This document shows, in pieces, positions 19,656-27,308 of a stretch of 52,442 nucleotides of DNA. The position numbers and the translations under genes are program-made. Origin of the DNA: an uncultured Bacteroidales bacterium (GTDB lineage Bacteria; Bacteroidota; Bacteroidia; Bacteroidales; ML635J-15); NCBI GenBank assembly GCA_937899245.1, contig CALDKB010000039.1:1-52442 (forward strand), given 5' to 3'. Under the pieces are notes generated by a model, which saw only the letters and a program-made list of their open reading frames with translations, searched no databases and was not told the DNA's origin. The number at the start of each line of letters is the position of its first letter. The stretch's first letter is position 1.

Positions 19656-20231
19656 TTATTTTGACTTTTTTGTTGTCTTTGTAGTCTTCGCGGTTGTCTT
19701 TTTTGTAACTTTAGCAGGTTTTGCTGCTGATTTTTTGGCTTTAGGTTCTGGTTCTGGCAATGGTTCGTCGTCGTCGAAGTCATCATCATCGTCGTCGTCG
19801 AAGTCGTCGTCATCGAGTGGCAATAGTTCGTCTTCGTCATCGTCATCATCTTCTCCGTCGTCTTCAATGCCGGGACCAATAGCAACATCGTCGTTGTATT
19901 TTTCGTCGAAATCTTCATCGTTTGAATTAGGTTCATCAACCATGTCGTCGATTTTTTCAACGTCGAGATCCTCTTCTTTTATTTCTTCGTCGTCATCGTC
20001 AAAGTCGCTGTCGCGGTAAACTATCTTAACTTCTTCGGTGTTGATTCTAACAAGGTATACCTTGTCTTCTGTTTCGAATGGAAGTGCACTGACAAGCATG
20101 CCGTCCTTGTTTGGGTATTGTATCAATTTTTCTGCAAAACCCTGAGGATATGTTGCCATGATCAAGTCTTTAACTTCCTTCGGCAATTTGTCGTAATCCT
20201 TGATAACTCTAGGTTTGTTTGTTGCTGCCAT
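19656..20231 (-). CDS. Conserved acidic protein of unknown function with basic tail
   Basis: 191 residues in three blocks. An N-terminal globular domain (about 1-75) starts with VIKDYDKLPKEVKDLI, then YPQGFAEKLI and VSALPFETEDKVYLVRI. A long, strongly acidic block (about 76-160) has repeated Asp runs. A basic tail (about 163-191) has alternating KK and TT. I recall the N-terminal part as a conserved Bacteroidota hypothetical family but know no function. There is no signal peptide or membrane segment, so it is probably cytoplasmic. The charge-segregated design resembles nucleic-acid- or chaperone-like low-complexity proteins, but that is only an analogy. The gene stands alone between tRNA-His and a 650-bp non-coding gap. 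Confidence 0.82.
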   Translation of the reverse strand: MAATNKPRVIKDYDKLPKEVKDLIMATYPQGFAEKLIQYPNKDGMLVSALPFETEDKVYLVRINTEEVKIVYRDSDFDDDDEEIKEEDLDVEKIDDMVDEPNSNDEDFDEKYNDDVAIGPGIEDDGEDDDDDEDELLPLDDDDFDDDDDDDFDDDEPLPEPEPKAKKSAAKPAKVTKKTTAKTTKTTKKSK

Positions 20232-20552
20232 AGTATATTTTTTTTGTGTATTTTTTAACTTTATATTTCATCGGTAAAAATGAAAAAAAATTTTATTCTA
20301 AAAGAAAAAAAAGATATTTTTTTATATGCTTTTTAAAGTGTTGATTGATAGTGTCTTGGGTATGCAAAAGATGCTGGTAAATATGCGTTGCGGTGTAAAA
20401 TTAGGTGTCGAAGACTTCGGTTGGCGCATATAATATGAAAAAACTGTGAATCTGACGACTTGTGGATTCTCTGCAGTGGCATTGTGTGTTGTTTGTTTTT
20501 GGAAAAACTAAAGTTTTCCAGAAGCGACAAAAATCCATCCCTTTTCGCCCTC

Positions 20553-20725
20553 CGCTCGTCGTGGGCTCTGCCATGCTGAGCAGAGTCGAAGCACAGCCTA
20601 CGCCGCAGTATACCCAAGGCTCCCGCCTTGAAAAACAAAAAATCCATCCCATTTTGTCATGCTGAACTTGGTTCAGCATCTGGAAAAGGGTGGATTTTTT
20701 TATTTATATTCTTCGCTCAAGCCGC
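20553..20725 (+). repeat. Composite palindromic intergenic repeat, copy C (best preserved)
   Basis: In order this holds TGCTGAGCAGAGTCGAAGCA, a CAAGGC-TCCC-GCCTTG hairpin (20615-20630), then a perfect 9-bp palindrome ATGCTGAAC-TTG-GTTCAGCAT (20659-20679) nested between TCCATCCC and GGGTGGATTTTTT, which can form an outer stem. It matches copy A over roughly 180 bp. It lies in the 20232-20882 gap. The remainder of that gap is very AT-rich with no gene I can support, apart from a promoter at its right end. Confidence 0.8.
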
Positions 20726-20794
20726 GTGTGCTTTTCCTGTGCTTAGTCGAGGAAAAGAGGCATTGTCGTGGAGCTACCACATGGTAAAATTAAA

Positions 20795-20826
20795 TTTGTA
20801 TACTTATAAATAAGTGTGTATTTTTG
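20795..20826 (+). promoter_or_regulatory. Promoter of the polysaccharide export locus
   Basis: TTTG (20795-20798), a 20-nt spacer and TATTTTTG (20819-20826) fit the Bacteroidota -33/-7 pattern. The transcript would start about 50 nt before the wzm-like ATG, making this a likely leading promoter for the polysaccharide locus. Confidence 0.78.
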
Positions 20827-20882
20827 TGAATTGTTGTATTGCTGTAACGTGGGCAGAAATGCCTGCTACATAAATTGTTGAA

Positions 20883-21722
20883 ATGGAAGAAAAATATACT
20901 GAGATTACACCCAATAATAGTTTGTTGAAACTTAACCTGCGTGAACTTGTCGCGTATAAGGATCTTATCCGTATGTATGTGAAAAGGGATATTATCACTA
21001 TGTACAAGCAGACTATCCTTGGACCATTGTGGTTTGTGATTCAGCCAGTGCTGACGACCATTATGTTTATGTTTGTCTTTGGAAATCTCGCCGGCATTTC
21101 CACCGATGGCATTCCGGGACCTTTGTTCTACTTCGCCGGAATTATTATGTGGAACTATTTCGCTGCTTGTCTAAATGCAACGTCTGGTACTTTCCTTGCC
21201 AATCAGGGTGTTTTCGGAAAGGTTTATTTCCCTCGACTAGTTGTGCCATTGTCGGTGACATTGTCGAACCTTGTGAAATTCTTTATTCAGTTCGCAATAT
21301 TCATAATCATCTACATTTTTTATGCAATCAAGGGACTTGGTATTGCTCCAAACTGGTATGCCTGCCTTTTCCCGTTGTTGGTGGTGATGTCTGCTGGTCT
21401 GGCATTGGGCTTTGGTATAATCTTTTCGTCGATGACTACCAAATACCGTGACTTGACATTCCTTCTGCAGTTTGGTGTGCAGCTCTGGATGTATGCTTCA
21501 CCGGTAATTTATCCGCTAAATACATTGCCAGTAGACAAGCAGTGGATATTCCAGCTTAACCCTATGACCTCAATCATCGAAACCTTCAAGTACGGAGCCA
21601 TCGGAAATGGTGTGTTTTCGTGGTGTTGGCTGGCATATAGCTTCGCATTTATGCTGGTGGTACTCTTTGTGGGCGTAGTGATTTTCAATAAGGTTGAGAA
21701 GGATTTTATGGACACGGTGTAA
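20883..21722 (+). CDS. wzm: ABC-2 polysaccharide export permease (Wzm-like)
   Basis: 279 residues with about six membrane helices. The N-terminal cytoplasmic segment LRELVAYKDLIRMYVKRDI and the following ILGPLWFVIQPVLTTIMF are characteristic of O-antigen/teichoic acid ABC-2 permeases, as is ASPVIYPLNTLP near residue 205 before the last helices. Family knowledge: Wzm forms the inner-membrane channel and, with Wzt, moves undecaprenyl-PP-linked polysaccharide to the periplasm after the chain is finished in the cytoplasm. Its Wzt partner is about 1 kb downstream, separated by a three-gene cassette that does not belong to export. Codon use resembles the flanking core genes. Confidence 0.93.
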   Translation: MEEKYTEITPNNSLLKLNLRELVAYKDLIRMYVKRDIITMYKQTILGPLWFVIQPVLTTIMFMFVFGNLAGISTDGIPGPLFYFAGIIMWNYFAACLNATSGTFLANQGVFGKVYFPRLVVPLSVTLSNLVKFFIQFAIFIIIYIFYAIKGLGIAPNWYACLFPLLVVMSAGLALGFGIIFSSMTTKYRDLTFLLQFGVQLWMYASPVIYPLNTLPVDKQWIFQLNPMTSIIETFKYGAIGNGVFSWCWLAYSFAFMLVVLFVGVVIFNKVEKDFMDTV

Positions 21723-21733
21723 TTAGTTAGGAG

Positions 21734-21764
21734 TTAGAAGTAAAAGACAAAAATCGTATATTTG
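21734..21764 (+). promoter_or_regulatory. Internal promoter of the DUF3791/DUF3990 cassette
   Basis: TATATTTG (21757-21764) is an exact TAnnTTTG -7 element. A degenerate -33 (TTAG, 21734-21737) lies 19 nt upstream. The predicted start point coincides nearly with the ATG at 21771, so the message may be leaderless or almost so. Confidence 0.6.
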
Positions 21765-21770
21765 CAAGCA

Positions 21771-21983
21771 ATGTTAGAAGACAAGATAGAGTATATTATC
21801 ATTTTGATTGCTGAATTTGCTGTTCGGTGCGGTGTGTCGGAGGCACAGGCGTATGCATATTTAAATAAATATGGTGCAATTGCTCTTTGCGATAAGCATT
21901 ATGATATTATGCATACTTTATCGGTTGAGGATAATGTTGTGACTCTGATGGAATTTTGCCGCAGGAAAGGAGGCCAATTATGA
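21771..21983 (+). CDS. DUF3791-family small protein
   Basis: 70 residues from the ATG. The pattern GVSEAQAYAYLNKYGAIALC followed by KHYDIMHTLSVEDNV matches the DUF3791 family, whose hallmark as I recall it is a YG...YD..HT arrangement. The fold is probably small and helical. An earlier TTG (21762) overlaps the -7 promoter element and was rejected as start. The stop overlaps the next start as ATGA, so the two genes are translationally coupled. Family knowledge: DUF3791 genes are often found next to DUF3990 genes. A toxin-antitoxin-like relationship is an inference from this pairing and I know of no direct proof. Confidence 0.8.
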   Translation: MLEDKIEYIIILIAEFAVRCGVSEAQAYAYLNKYGAIALCDKHYDIMHTLSVEDNVVTLMEFCRRKGGQL

Positions 21984-22450
21984 TTCTTTACCATGGTTCA
22001 ACAATAGTGATTGACACGGTTGACTTGTCAATGTCTAAGCCCAATAAGGATTTTGGTAAGGCTTTTTATCTTTCAGAGGATAAGCAGCAGGCATTTGAAA
22101 TGGCACAGTTCAAGGCTGATTTTGTGGATGGAGAGCCAATTGTTAATGCTTTTGAGTTTGACGAGTCATTGTTGAAATCGTTGAGGTATAAGCATTTTGA
22201 TGATTATTCGGAGGAATGGGCTCATTTTGTGTATGATCATCGCACAGAACCTAATGGCATAACTTTGCACGATTACGATATTGTGTTTGGTCCTATAGCA
22301 AATGACCGGATTGGAGCTCAAATAACTCGTTTTAAGCAGGGGTATATAACTTTTGATGAGTTTTTGAAACGTATCCAGTACATTGCGGGTGTAACTTTCC
22401 AATATGCTTTCTGTACGCAGAAGGCTATAGATAAATTAAAGAAGCTATGA
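21980..22450 (+). CDS. DUF3990-family protein, ADP-ribosyltransferase-like fold predicted
   Basis: 156 residues. The N-terminus MILYHGSTIVIDTVDLSMSK and the following DFGKAFYLSEDKQQAFEMA are the signature of DUF3990. The YHGS and FGKAFYLS strands resemble the first two core motifs of ADP-ribosyltransferase-like folds, and the C-terminal YAFCTQKAIDKL places a Gln where a catalytic Glu or Gln would sit. The ATG was chosen because an AAAGGAGG ribosome site lies just upstream; a TTG at 21956 lies before that site. Catalytic activity is an inference. It is flanked on both sides by overlapping small genes. Confidence 0.83.
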   Translation: MILYHGSTIVIDTVDLSMSKPNKDFGKAFYLSEDKQQAFEMAQFKADFVDGEPIVNAFEFDESLLKSLRYKHFDDYSEEWAHFVYDHRTEPNGITLHDYDIVFGPIANDRIGAQITRFKQGYITFDEFLKRIQYIAGVTFQYAFCTQKAIDKLKKL

Positions 22451-22689
22451 ATGTAACTCAGGTGGAATTTCTAAATATGAAGGAAGATATCGTGAAAGAT
22501 CTGATTTCTCGCCTTATTAGTGAGCGTGGATATACAATGAATGAGGCGTTTGACACTGTGTATGCATCTCGTTTGTTTGGAAAACTTAATAACCCTGCAA
22601 CAGGCTTGTATTTTCAGTCTTCTGGTTATGTCTATAGTTACTTGGTGGAAGAAATAGAGAGCAAAGAAAGGTTAAATGTGAAATGTTGA
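22447..22689 (+). CDS. Small partner protein of the DUF3990 cassette, family not recognised
   Basis: 80 residues, with an ATGA overlap with the DUF3990 stop. The sequence looks helical, with LISRLISERGYTMNEAFDTVYAS and a C-terminal ATGLYFQSSGYVYSYLVEEI. I cannot assign it to a named family. Coupled translation and the shared promoter suggest it acts with DUF3990, for example as a second partner or substrate adaptor, but that is guesswork. There is no signal peptide or membrane segment. Confidence 0.72.
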   Translation: MNVTQVEFLNMKEDIVKDLISRLISERGYTMNEAFDTVYASRLFGKLNNPATGLYFQSSGYVYSYLVEEIESKERLNVKC

Positions 22690-22692
22690 CAG

Positions 22693-22712
22693 CGACGTTG
22701 CATGCAATGTCG
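22693..22712. repeat. 20-bp imperfect palindrome between the cassette and wzt
   Basis: CGACGTTGCA is followed directly by TGCAATGTCG, its reverse complement with one mismatch. It could be an operator, or a scar at the right edge of the inserted cassette; no matching copy was seen at the left edge. Confidence 0.4.
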
Positions 22713-22734
22713 ATTTAAAAGATAAAAGAAATAT

Positions 22735-24006
22735 ATGGCAACAGCAATTAAGATAGAAAACGTATCTAAACAATATAGACTAGGCGTTATCTCAACTGGT
22801 ACACTTAGTCACGACCTTAACCGTTGGTGGGCTACTAAGATTATGCATAAGGAGGATCCTTACCTGAAGATTGGCGAGACCAACGATCGCTCCACCAAGG
22901 GTTCTTCGGAATACGTGTGGGCTCTTAAGGATATTAACATGGAAATCGAGCAGGGCGATGTGGTCGGTATTATCGGCAAGAACGGTGCGGGCAAATCCAC
23001 CTTGCTGAAATTGCTATCGCGTGTAACCAAACCTACAACCGGAAGCATAAAGTACCGTGGACGTATTGCTTCTTTGCTTGAAGTCGGTACCGGCTTCCAT
23101 CCCGAAATGACTGGCCGCGAAAATATCTACATGAACGGTGCCATCATGGGCATGACAAGACAGGAAATTACTCGCAAGCTCGACGAGATTGTCGCTTTTT
23201 CGGGCTGCGAACGATACATTGATACTCCAACCAAGCGCTACAGCAGTGGTATGACTGTGCGTCTTGGTTTTGCCATAGCCGCACACCTCGATCCAGAAAT
23301 CCTTGTGGTTGATGAAGTGCTGGCTGTTGGTGATGCCGAATTCCAGAAGAAGGCCATCGGTAAGATGCAGGATGTAAGCAGGGGCGAAGGAAGAACTGTG
23401 CTGTTTGTAAGCCATAATATGGCAAGTATAAAAGCTCTGTGTAAACATGGTGTACTTCTTGAAAATGGAGGTATGAAAAAGTCTGGAACTATAGATGAGG
23501 TTGTTGATGAATATATAAGTGGGTATGATTTGACTGTTCGAGGTAAGAAATGGGATATAGACCAAGAAAAACAAGTTTCAATTACGGGAATTTATGTATT
23601 TGTCAATGGAAAAACAGATGATCAATTGATTGATATGACGGATGAAATAAATGTTCGTATAAATTATTATGTAAAAGATGATATTGCACATTCTAATCTT
23701 TCTTTGTCTTTATATAAAGACGCAGTCCTGCTTTTTAGAACTTGGGATATAGATAAATCGCCAGAAATAGATGTAAGGCGACAAAAAGGATTCCATGTAG
23801 CAGAATTATCCTTACCAAACGTACTTTTGCCTGGAATATATAGTATTCGTATTAGTATTGGTCAGCCAAATATTGGAGTTATTCAAACAAAGGATGATGC
23901 TATACAGTTTGAAATATCTAATGTTTTAACAGACGGAACGAAAAGTGCATTTACGCGTGGTGGAGTTATGAAAACGAATATTAAATGGACAGATAAATTA
24001 TTATGA
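22735..24006 (+). CDS. wzt: Polysaccharide ABC transporter ATPase with C-terminal glycan-binding domain (Wzt-like)
   Basis: 423 residues. Walker A is GKNGAGKST (81-89), the signature YSSGM (169-173), Walker B ILVVDE (189-194) and the switch His in LFVSHNM near 222. A beta-rich C-terminal region (about 265-423) matches the Wzt_C domain, which in studied exporters recognises the modified end of the glycan. The N-terminal half has the GC-richer codon use of core genes, and from about nt 23,400 the composition becomes clearly AT-rich, suggesting that the recognition domain was exchanged together with the downstream genes. It overlaps the NeuB-like gene by 4 bp (ATGA). Partner: the Wzm-like permease upstream. 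Confidence 0.93.
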   Translation: MATAIKIENVSKQYRLGVISTGTLSHDLNRWWATKIMHKEDPYLKIGETNDRSTKGSSEYVWALKDINMEIEQGDVVGIIGKNGAGKSTLLKLLSRVTKPTTGSIKYRGRIASLLEVGTGFHPEMTGRENIYMNGAIMGMTRQEITRKLDEIVAFSGCERYIDTPTKRYSSGMTVRLGFAIAAHLDPEILVVDEVLAVGDAEFQKKAIGKMQDVSRGEGRTVLFVSHNMASIKALCKHGVLLENGGMKKSGTIDEVVDEYISGYDLTVRGKKWDIDQEKQVSITGIYVFVNGKTDDQLIDMTDEINVRINYYVKDDIAHSNLSLSLYKDAVLLFRTWDIDKSPEIDVRRQKGFHVAELSLPNVLLPGIYSIRISIGQPNIGVIQTKDDAIQFEISNVLTDGTKSAFTRGGVMKTNIKWTDKLL

Positions 24007-24875
24007 AAGTGCCAAAAATAATAGCAGAAATAGGTTGTAATCATAAGGGCGATATGAGTATAGCCAGAGAAATGATTATGACAGCAGCAACATACTGCAA
24101 GGCAGATATTGTTAAGTTTCAGAAAAGATGTAATAGAGAGTTATTGTCGCCAGAAGAATATAATGCGCCGCATCCTCATCCTGAAAATTCATACGGGAAA
24201 ACCTATGGTGAACATCGAGAATTTCTTGAATTTTCATTAGAACAGCATAGACAGTTACAAGAGTGGTGCAATGAATATGGTATTGAATATTCTACATCTG
24301 TGTGGGATGTGACTTCAGCAAAAGAAATATGCACGTTGAACCCACGATTGATAAAGGTGCCATCGGCTTGCAATCTTAATAAAAACTTGTTGGAATATTT
24401 ATGTGATAATTTTGGCGGAGAAGTTCATCTTTCGTTTGGGATGACTACTAAGCAGGAAGAGGAAAATATTGTTTCTTTCTTTGAAAGTAAAGGTCGCAAT
24501 AAGGATTTAGTCTTGTACAGTTGTACTTCTGGATATCCTGTTCCTTTTGAAGATATATGTCTGTTGGAAATAACTAGAATGCGAAAAGATTATGCAGGCC
24601 GAGTAAAAGCAATCGGCTTTTCTGGGCACCATTTGGGCATTGCTGTTGATTCTGCTGCTGTAGCATTAGGAGCCGAATTTGTCGAACGCCATTATACCCT
24701 TGACAGAACATGGAAAGGCACCGATCATGCAGCTTCGTTGGAGCCTGATGGCGTGCGGAAGTTGGCGCGTGATTGTAGGGCTGTTGCCAAAGCATTAACA
24801 TATAAGTCAAATGATATCCTTGATATAGAATCGGTACAAAGAAATAAACTGAAAATAAATCAAGTGAAATGGTAA
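24003..24875 (+). CDS. neuB: NeuB-like nonulosonic acid synthase lacking the C-terminal SAF domain
   Basis: 290 residues. KIIAEIGCNHKGDMSIAREM, IVKFQKR, STSVWD, IKVPSACNLN, LSFGMTT and the end of the barrel IGFSGHHLG...ALGAEFVERHYTLDRTWKGTDH with AASLEP are all classic NeuB-barrel motifs. Family knowledge: these enzymes condense PEP with a 6-carbon sugar (ManNAc or its phosphate, or mannose-6-P, or a diamino sugar) to make a 9-carbon nonulosonic acid. Usual NeuB proteins are about 340-350 residues, with a C-terminal antifreeze-like SAF domain that reaches the partner active site; it is missing here. No NeuC-type epimerase was seen in the window. The start overlaps the wzt stop. The exact sugar is undecided. 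Confidence 0.88.
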   Translation: MKVPKIIAEIGCNHKGDMSIAREMIMTAATYCKADIVKFQKRCNRELLSPEEYNAPHPHPENSYGKTYGEHREFLEFSLEQHRQLQEWCNEYGIEYSTSVWDVTSAKEICTLNPRLIKVPSACNLNKNLLEYLCDNFGGEVHLSFGMTTKQEEENIVSFFESKGRNKDLVLYSCTSGYPVPFEDICLLEITRMRKDYAGRVKAIGFSGHHLGIAVDSAAVALGAEFVERHYTLDRTWKGTDHAASLEPDGVRKLARDCRAVAKALTYKSNDILDIESVQRNKLKINQVKW

Positions 24876-26185
24876 GTAATACGGCAGTCTTTTTAGTCAT
24901 ATCAATATCATTTAATTTTATATTTGTAATATTTGTTATTGCAAGATATAAATTATGGTGTGTGGGAAATATTAGAACTATTGTTAAAAAAATGTGTCAA
25001 AAAGTATTATGCATAATAGATCCTTCTCGAAAGCAATTTACAGATATTCCAAATATTATTTCATACAAAAAAAATGGAAATTATACATGCACTCATCTGT
25101 CTGCATATACAATGGGAAATGTCGGAGATGGTGTTTTGCCGATAAATTTGAGAGATTTGTTCAATCAATCGATAGGTGTGAAGATCTGGCATGGATATAG
25201 TGTGAGAAAGGAACATAATATTAATGATATAGAACGATATAATAAAGATGATTTTATTGTCATTGGAGGAGGAGGACTATTTCTAAAAGATTCTGGCGCT
25301 AATAATAATAGTGGTTGGCAATGGAATTGTAGCATTGATAATTTATTAAAAATACAAAAACCAATAATTGGATTTGCTTTAGGGTATAATAGGTTTAGAA
25401 ATCAAGACGAATTTGAACCAATATTTACAGAACACATTAACCAGTTTGTTTCTAAAGCAATTTTTGTTGGATTGAGAAATCACGGAAGTATAAATGCAAT
25501 ACAATCATATTTGCAAAATGAGGAACTGAAACAAAAAGTTTGTTATCAGCCGTGCATGACAACGCTGATATCAAAATTGTATCCCAATTTGTATCGTTAT
25601 GATAGAAAGGAAAATTTTATTGCGTTAAATTGTGCTTTTGACCGAAAACAATTAAGATCATTAAATTGTGATATATTGTGTAGTATAGCAAAAGTTGCAA
25701 AAGAAATGACAAAGTTTTCTATGATTAAATTTTTTGTTCATGCAGAAAGTGATACTCAGATACTTCCATATTTGGATAAATATGGAGTCGATTATGAAAT
25801 AGTAAGGTTTTTAACGCCAAAGTCTGTTTTGGAGGCGTATTCAAAAGCAAGAATGGTAATAGGTATGCGTGGCCATGCGCAAATGATTCCTTTTGGATGT
25901 AATACTCCTATTGTTTCAATAATTTCACATGATAAGATGGCTTGGTTTTTAGATGATATTCATCATCCTGAATGGGGTGTTGATGTATTAGATGCTAATT
26001 TTGAAGCAAAATTATTAGCGACAGCAAAAAATGTGTACAATTCATACGAGCAGATAATGAAAGATTTGATTGATGAGCAAAATAAGTTGTGGAATATTAC
26101 TTTGTGTAATATGGATTGCATAAAGAAAAAATTGAATGGAGTTGAAAAATATGGTTATAGCTTTTATCCCAGTTCGTGGAGGTAG
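24869..26185 (+). CDS. Polysaccharide pyruvyltransferase-family protein with N-terminal membrane anchor
   Basis: 438 residues. A hydrophobic stretch at about 7-25 is probably a single membrane anchor. The body has MGNVGDGVLP (about 82-91), FIVIGGGGLFL (about 128-138), a central acidic/Tyr-rich region and near the end GMRGHAQMIPFG followed by PIVSIISHDKMAWFLDD, the conserved end of the PF04230 family. Family knowledge: these proteins form ketal pyruvate groups on glycans, or in some members transfer other groups. The anchor is unusual for the family. It overlaps the NeuB-like gene by 7 bp and the next gene by 35 bp, so it belongs to the same operon. The acceptor sugar is unknown. Confidence 0.78.
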   Translation: MVSNTAVFLVISISFNFIFVIFVIARYKLWCVGNIRTIVKKMCQKVLCIIDPSRKQFTDIPNIISYKKNGNYTCTHLSAYTMGNVGDGVLPINLRDLFNQSIGVKIWHGYSVRKEHNINDIERYNKDDFIVIGGGGLFLKDSGANNNSGWQWNCSIDNLLKIQKPIIGFALGYNRFRNQDEFEPIFTEHINQFVSKAIFVGLRNHGSINAIQSYLQNEELKQKVCYQPCMTTLISKLYPNLYRYDRKENFIALNCAFDRKQLRSLNCDILCSIAKVAKEMTKFSMIKFFVHAESDTQILPYLDKYGVDYEIVRFLTPKSVLEAYSKARMVIGMRGHAQMIPFGCNTPIVSIISHDKMAWFLDDIHHPEWGVDVLDANFEAKLLATAKNVYNSYEQIMKDLIDEQNKLWNITLCNMDCIKKKLNGVEKYGYSFYPSSWR

Positions 26186-27305
26186 TAAGTCCATCCCGCT
26201 TAAAAATATTAAGCCATTTTGTGGCAAGCCGTTAGTTTGCTGGAACATTGAAGCATTAGAAGCTTGCAGTACGATAGACAAGGTTATTGTAGCGACTGAT
26301 TCAAAAGAGATTGAGAATGTTGTGGTAACTCGTAATCATTCTAAGACTACAATATATCATCGTTCTGCAGAAAATGCTTCAGATACAGCAAGTACCGAGA
26401 GCGTAATGTTGGAATATATTAATTATGCAAAGCTGCAAGACGATACTGTTTTTATGCTTGTGCAGGCAACATCTCCGTTAACACAAACACAGCATTTTGC
26501 CGAAGCATTGCAAGTTTATGCTTCTGGCGAGTACGACTCAATGCTTTCTTGTGTGCGCAACAAGCGTTTCTTCTGGAATGAAGACGGATCGCCTTTAAAT
26601 TATGATTATAGGAATCGCCCTCGTCGTCAGGAATTCGCAGGTATGATGATGGAGAATGGCGCTTTTTATATCAATACAGTTGGAAATATTATACGAGATA
26701 AAAATCGCTTGAGTGGTAAAATTGGAATCTATGAGATGCCAGAATATACTGCAACAGAAATTGATGAGCTTGACGATTGGATGATTTTGGAGAACTTGAT
26801 GAGTAGGCATGTGGCTTTACAAAAACCGGATTATTCTCAAATTAAACTTTTCCTTACCGATATTGATGGCACGCTTACAGATGGAGGTATGTACTATTCG
26901 GAGAATGGAGATGAGTTGAAGAAATTCAATACGCGAGACGGAATGGGTCTTAAGATGTTGCAAGAACGAGGCATTAAAGTCGGAATAATAACTAGTGAAG
27001 ACCGAAAGCTTAATGAACGTCGTGCTGAAAAGCTTAAGGTTGATTATATTCGTCAGGGAAAGAAGGGTGGAGGAAAGTTAGCTGTTGCTCTGGAAATATG
27101 CGAAGAAATGGGCATAACATTAAAAGAGGTCGCATATATTGGCGATGATGTTAATTGCTACGAGTTGCTTTCTAGTGTTGGACTGGCAGCATGTCCTGCC
27201 GATGCTTGTGAGAAAGTAAAAAATATACAAAACATACACGTTTTGGCTCGTAAAGGAGGTGATGGGTGTGTGAGAGAGTATGTAGAAATAATAACTGGAG
27301 AATAG
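26151..27305 (+). CDS. neuA: CMP-nonulosonate cytidylyltransferase fused to a KdsC-like HAD phosphatase
   Basis: About 384 residues in two domains. The N-terminal cytidylyltransferase (1-230) has FIPVRGGSKSIPLKNIKPF, DSMLSCVRNKRFFW and GAFYINT. The C-terminal HAD domain (about 235-384) has motif I FLTDIDGTLTDGG, motif II GIITSED, a lysine in KGGGK and motif IV YIGDDVN, so the catalytic Asp residues are present. Family knowledge: the first domain activates a nonulosonic acid with CTP; KdsC-like phosphatases remove a phosphate from Kdo-8-P or 9-phosphate sugars. The fusion suggests that the synthase upstream makes a phosphorylated product. The ATG was chosen for the GGAG 10-13 bp upstream of it; another ATG lies five codons earlier. 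It overlaps the pyruvyltransferase-like gene. Confidence 0.92.
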   Translation: MVIAFIPVRGGSKSIPLKNIKPFCGKPLVCWNIEALEACSTIDKVIVATDSKEIENVVVTRNHSKTTIYHRSAENASDTASTESVMLEYINYAKLQDDTVFMLVQATSPLTQTQHFAEALQVYASGEYDSMLSCVRNKRFFWNEDGSPLNYDYRNRPRRQEFAGMMMENGAFYINTVGNIIRDKNRLSGKIGIYEMPEYTATEIDELDDWMILENLMSRHVALQKPDYSQIKLFLTDIDGTLTDGGMYYSENGDELKKFNTRDGMGLKMLQERGIKVGIITSEDRKLNERRAEKLKVDYIRQGKKGGGKLAVALEICEEMGITLKEVAYIGDDVNCYELLSSVGLAACPADACEKVKNIQNIHVLARKGGDGCVREYVEIITGE

Positions 27306-27308
27306 GCA

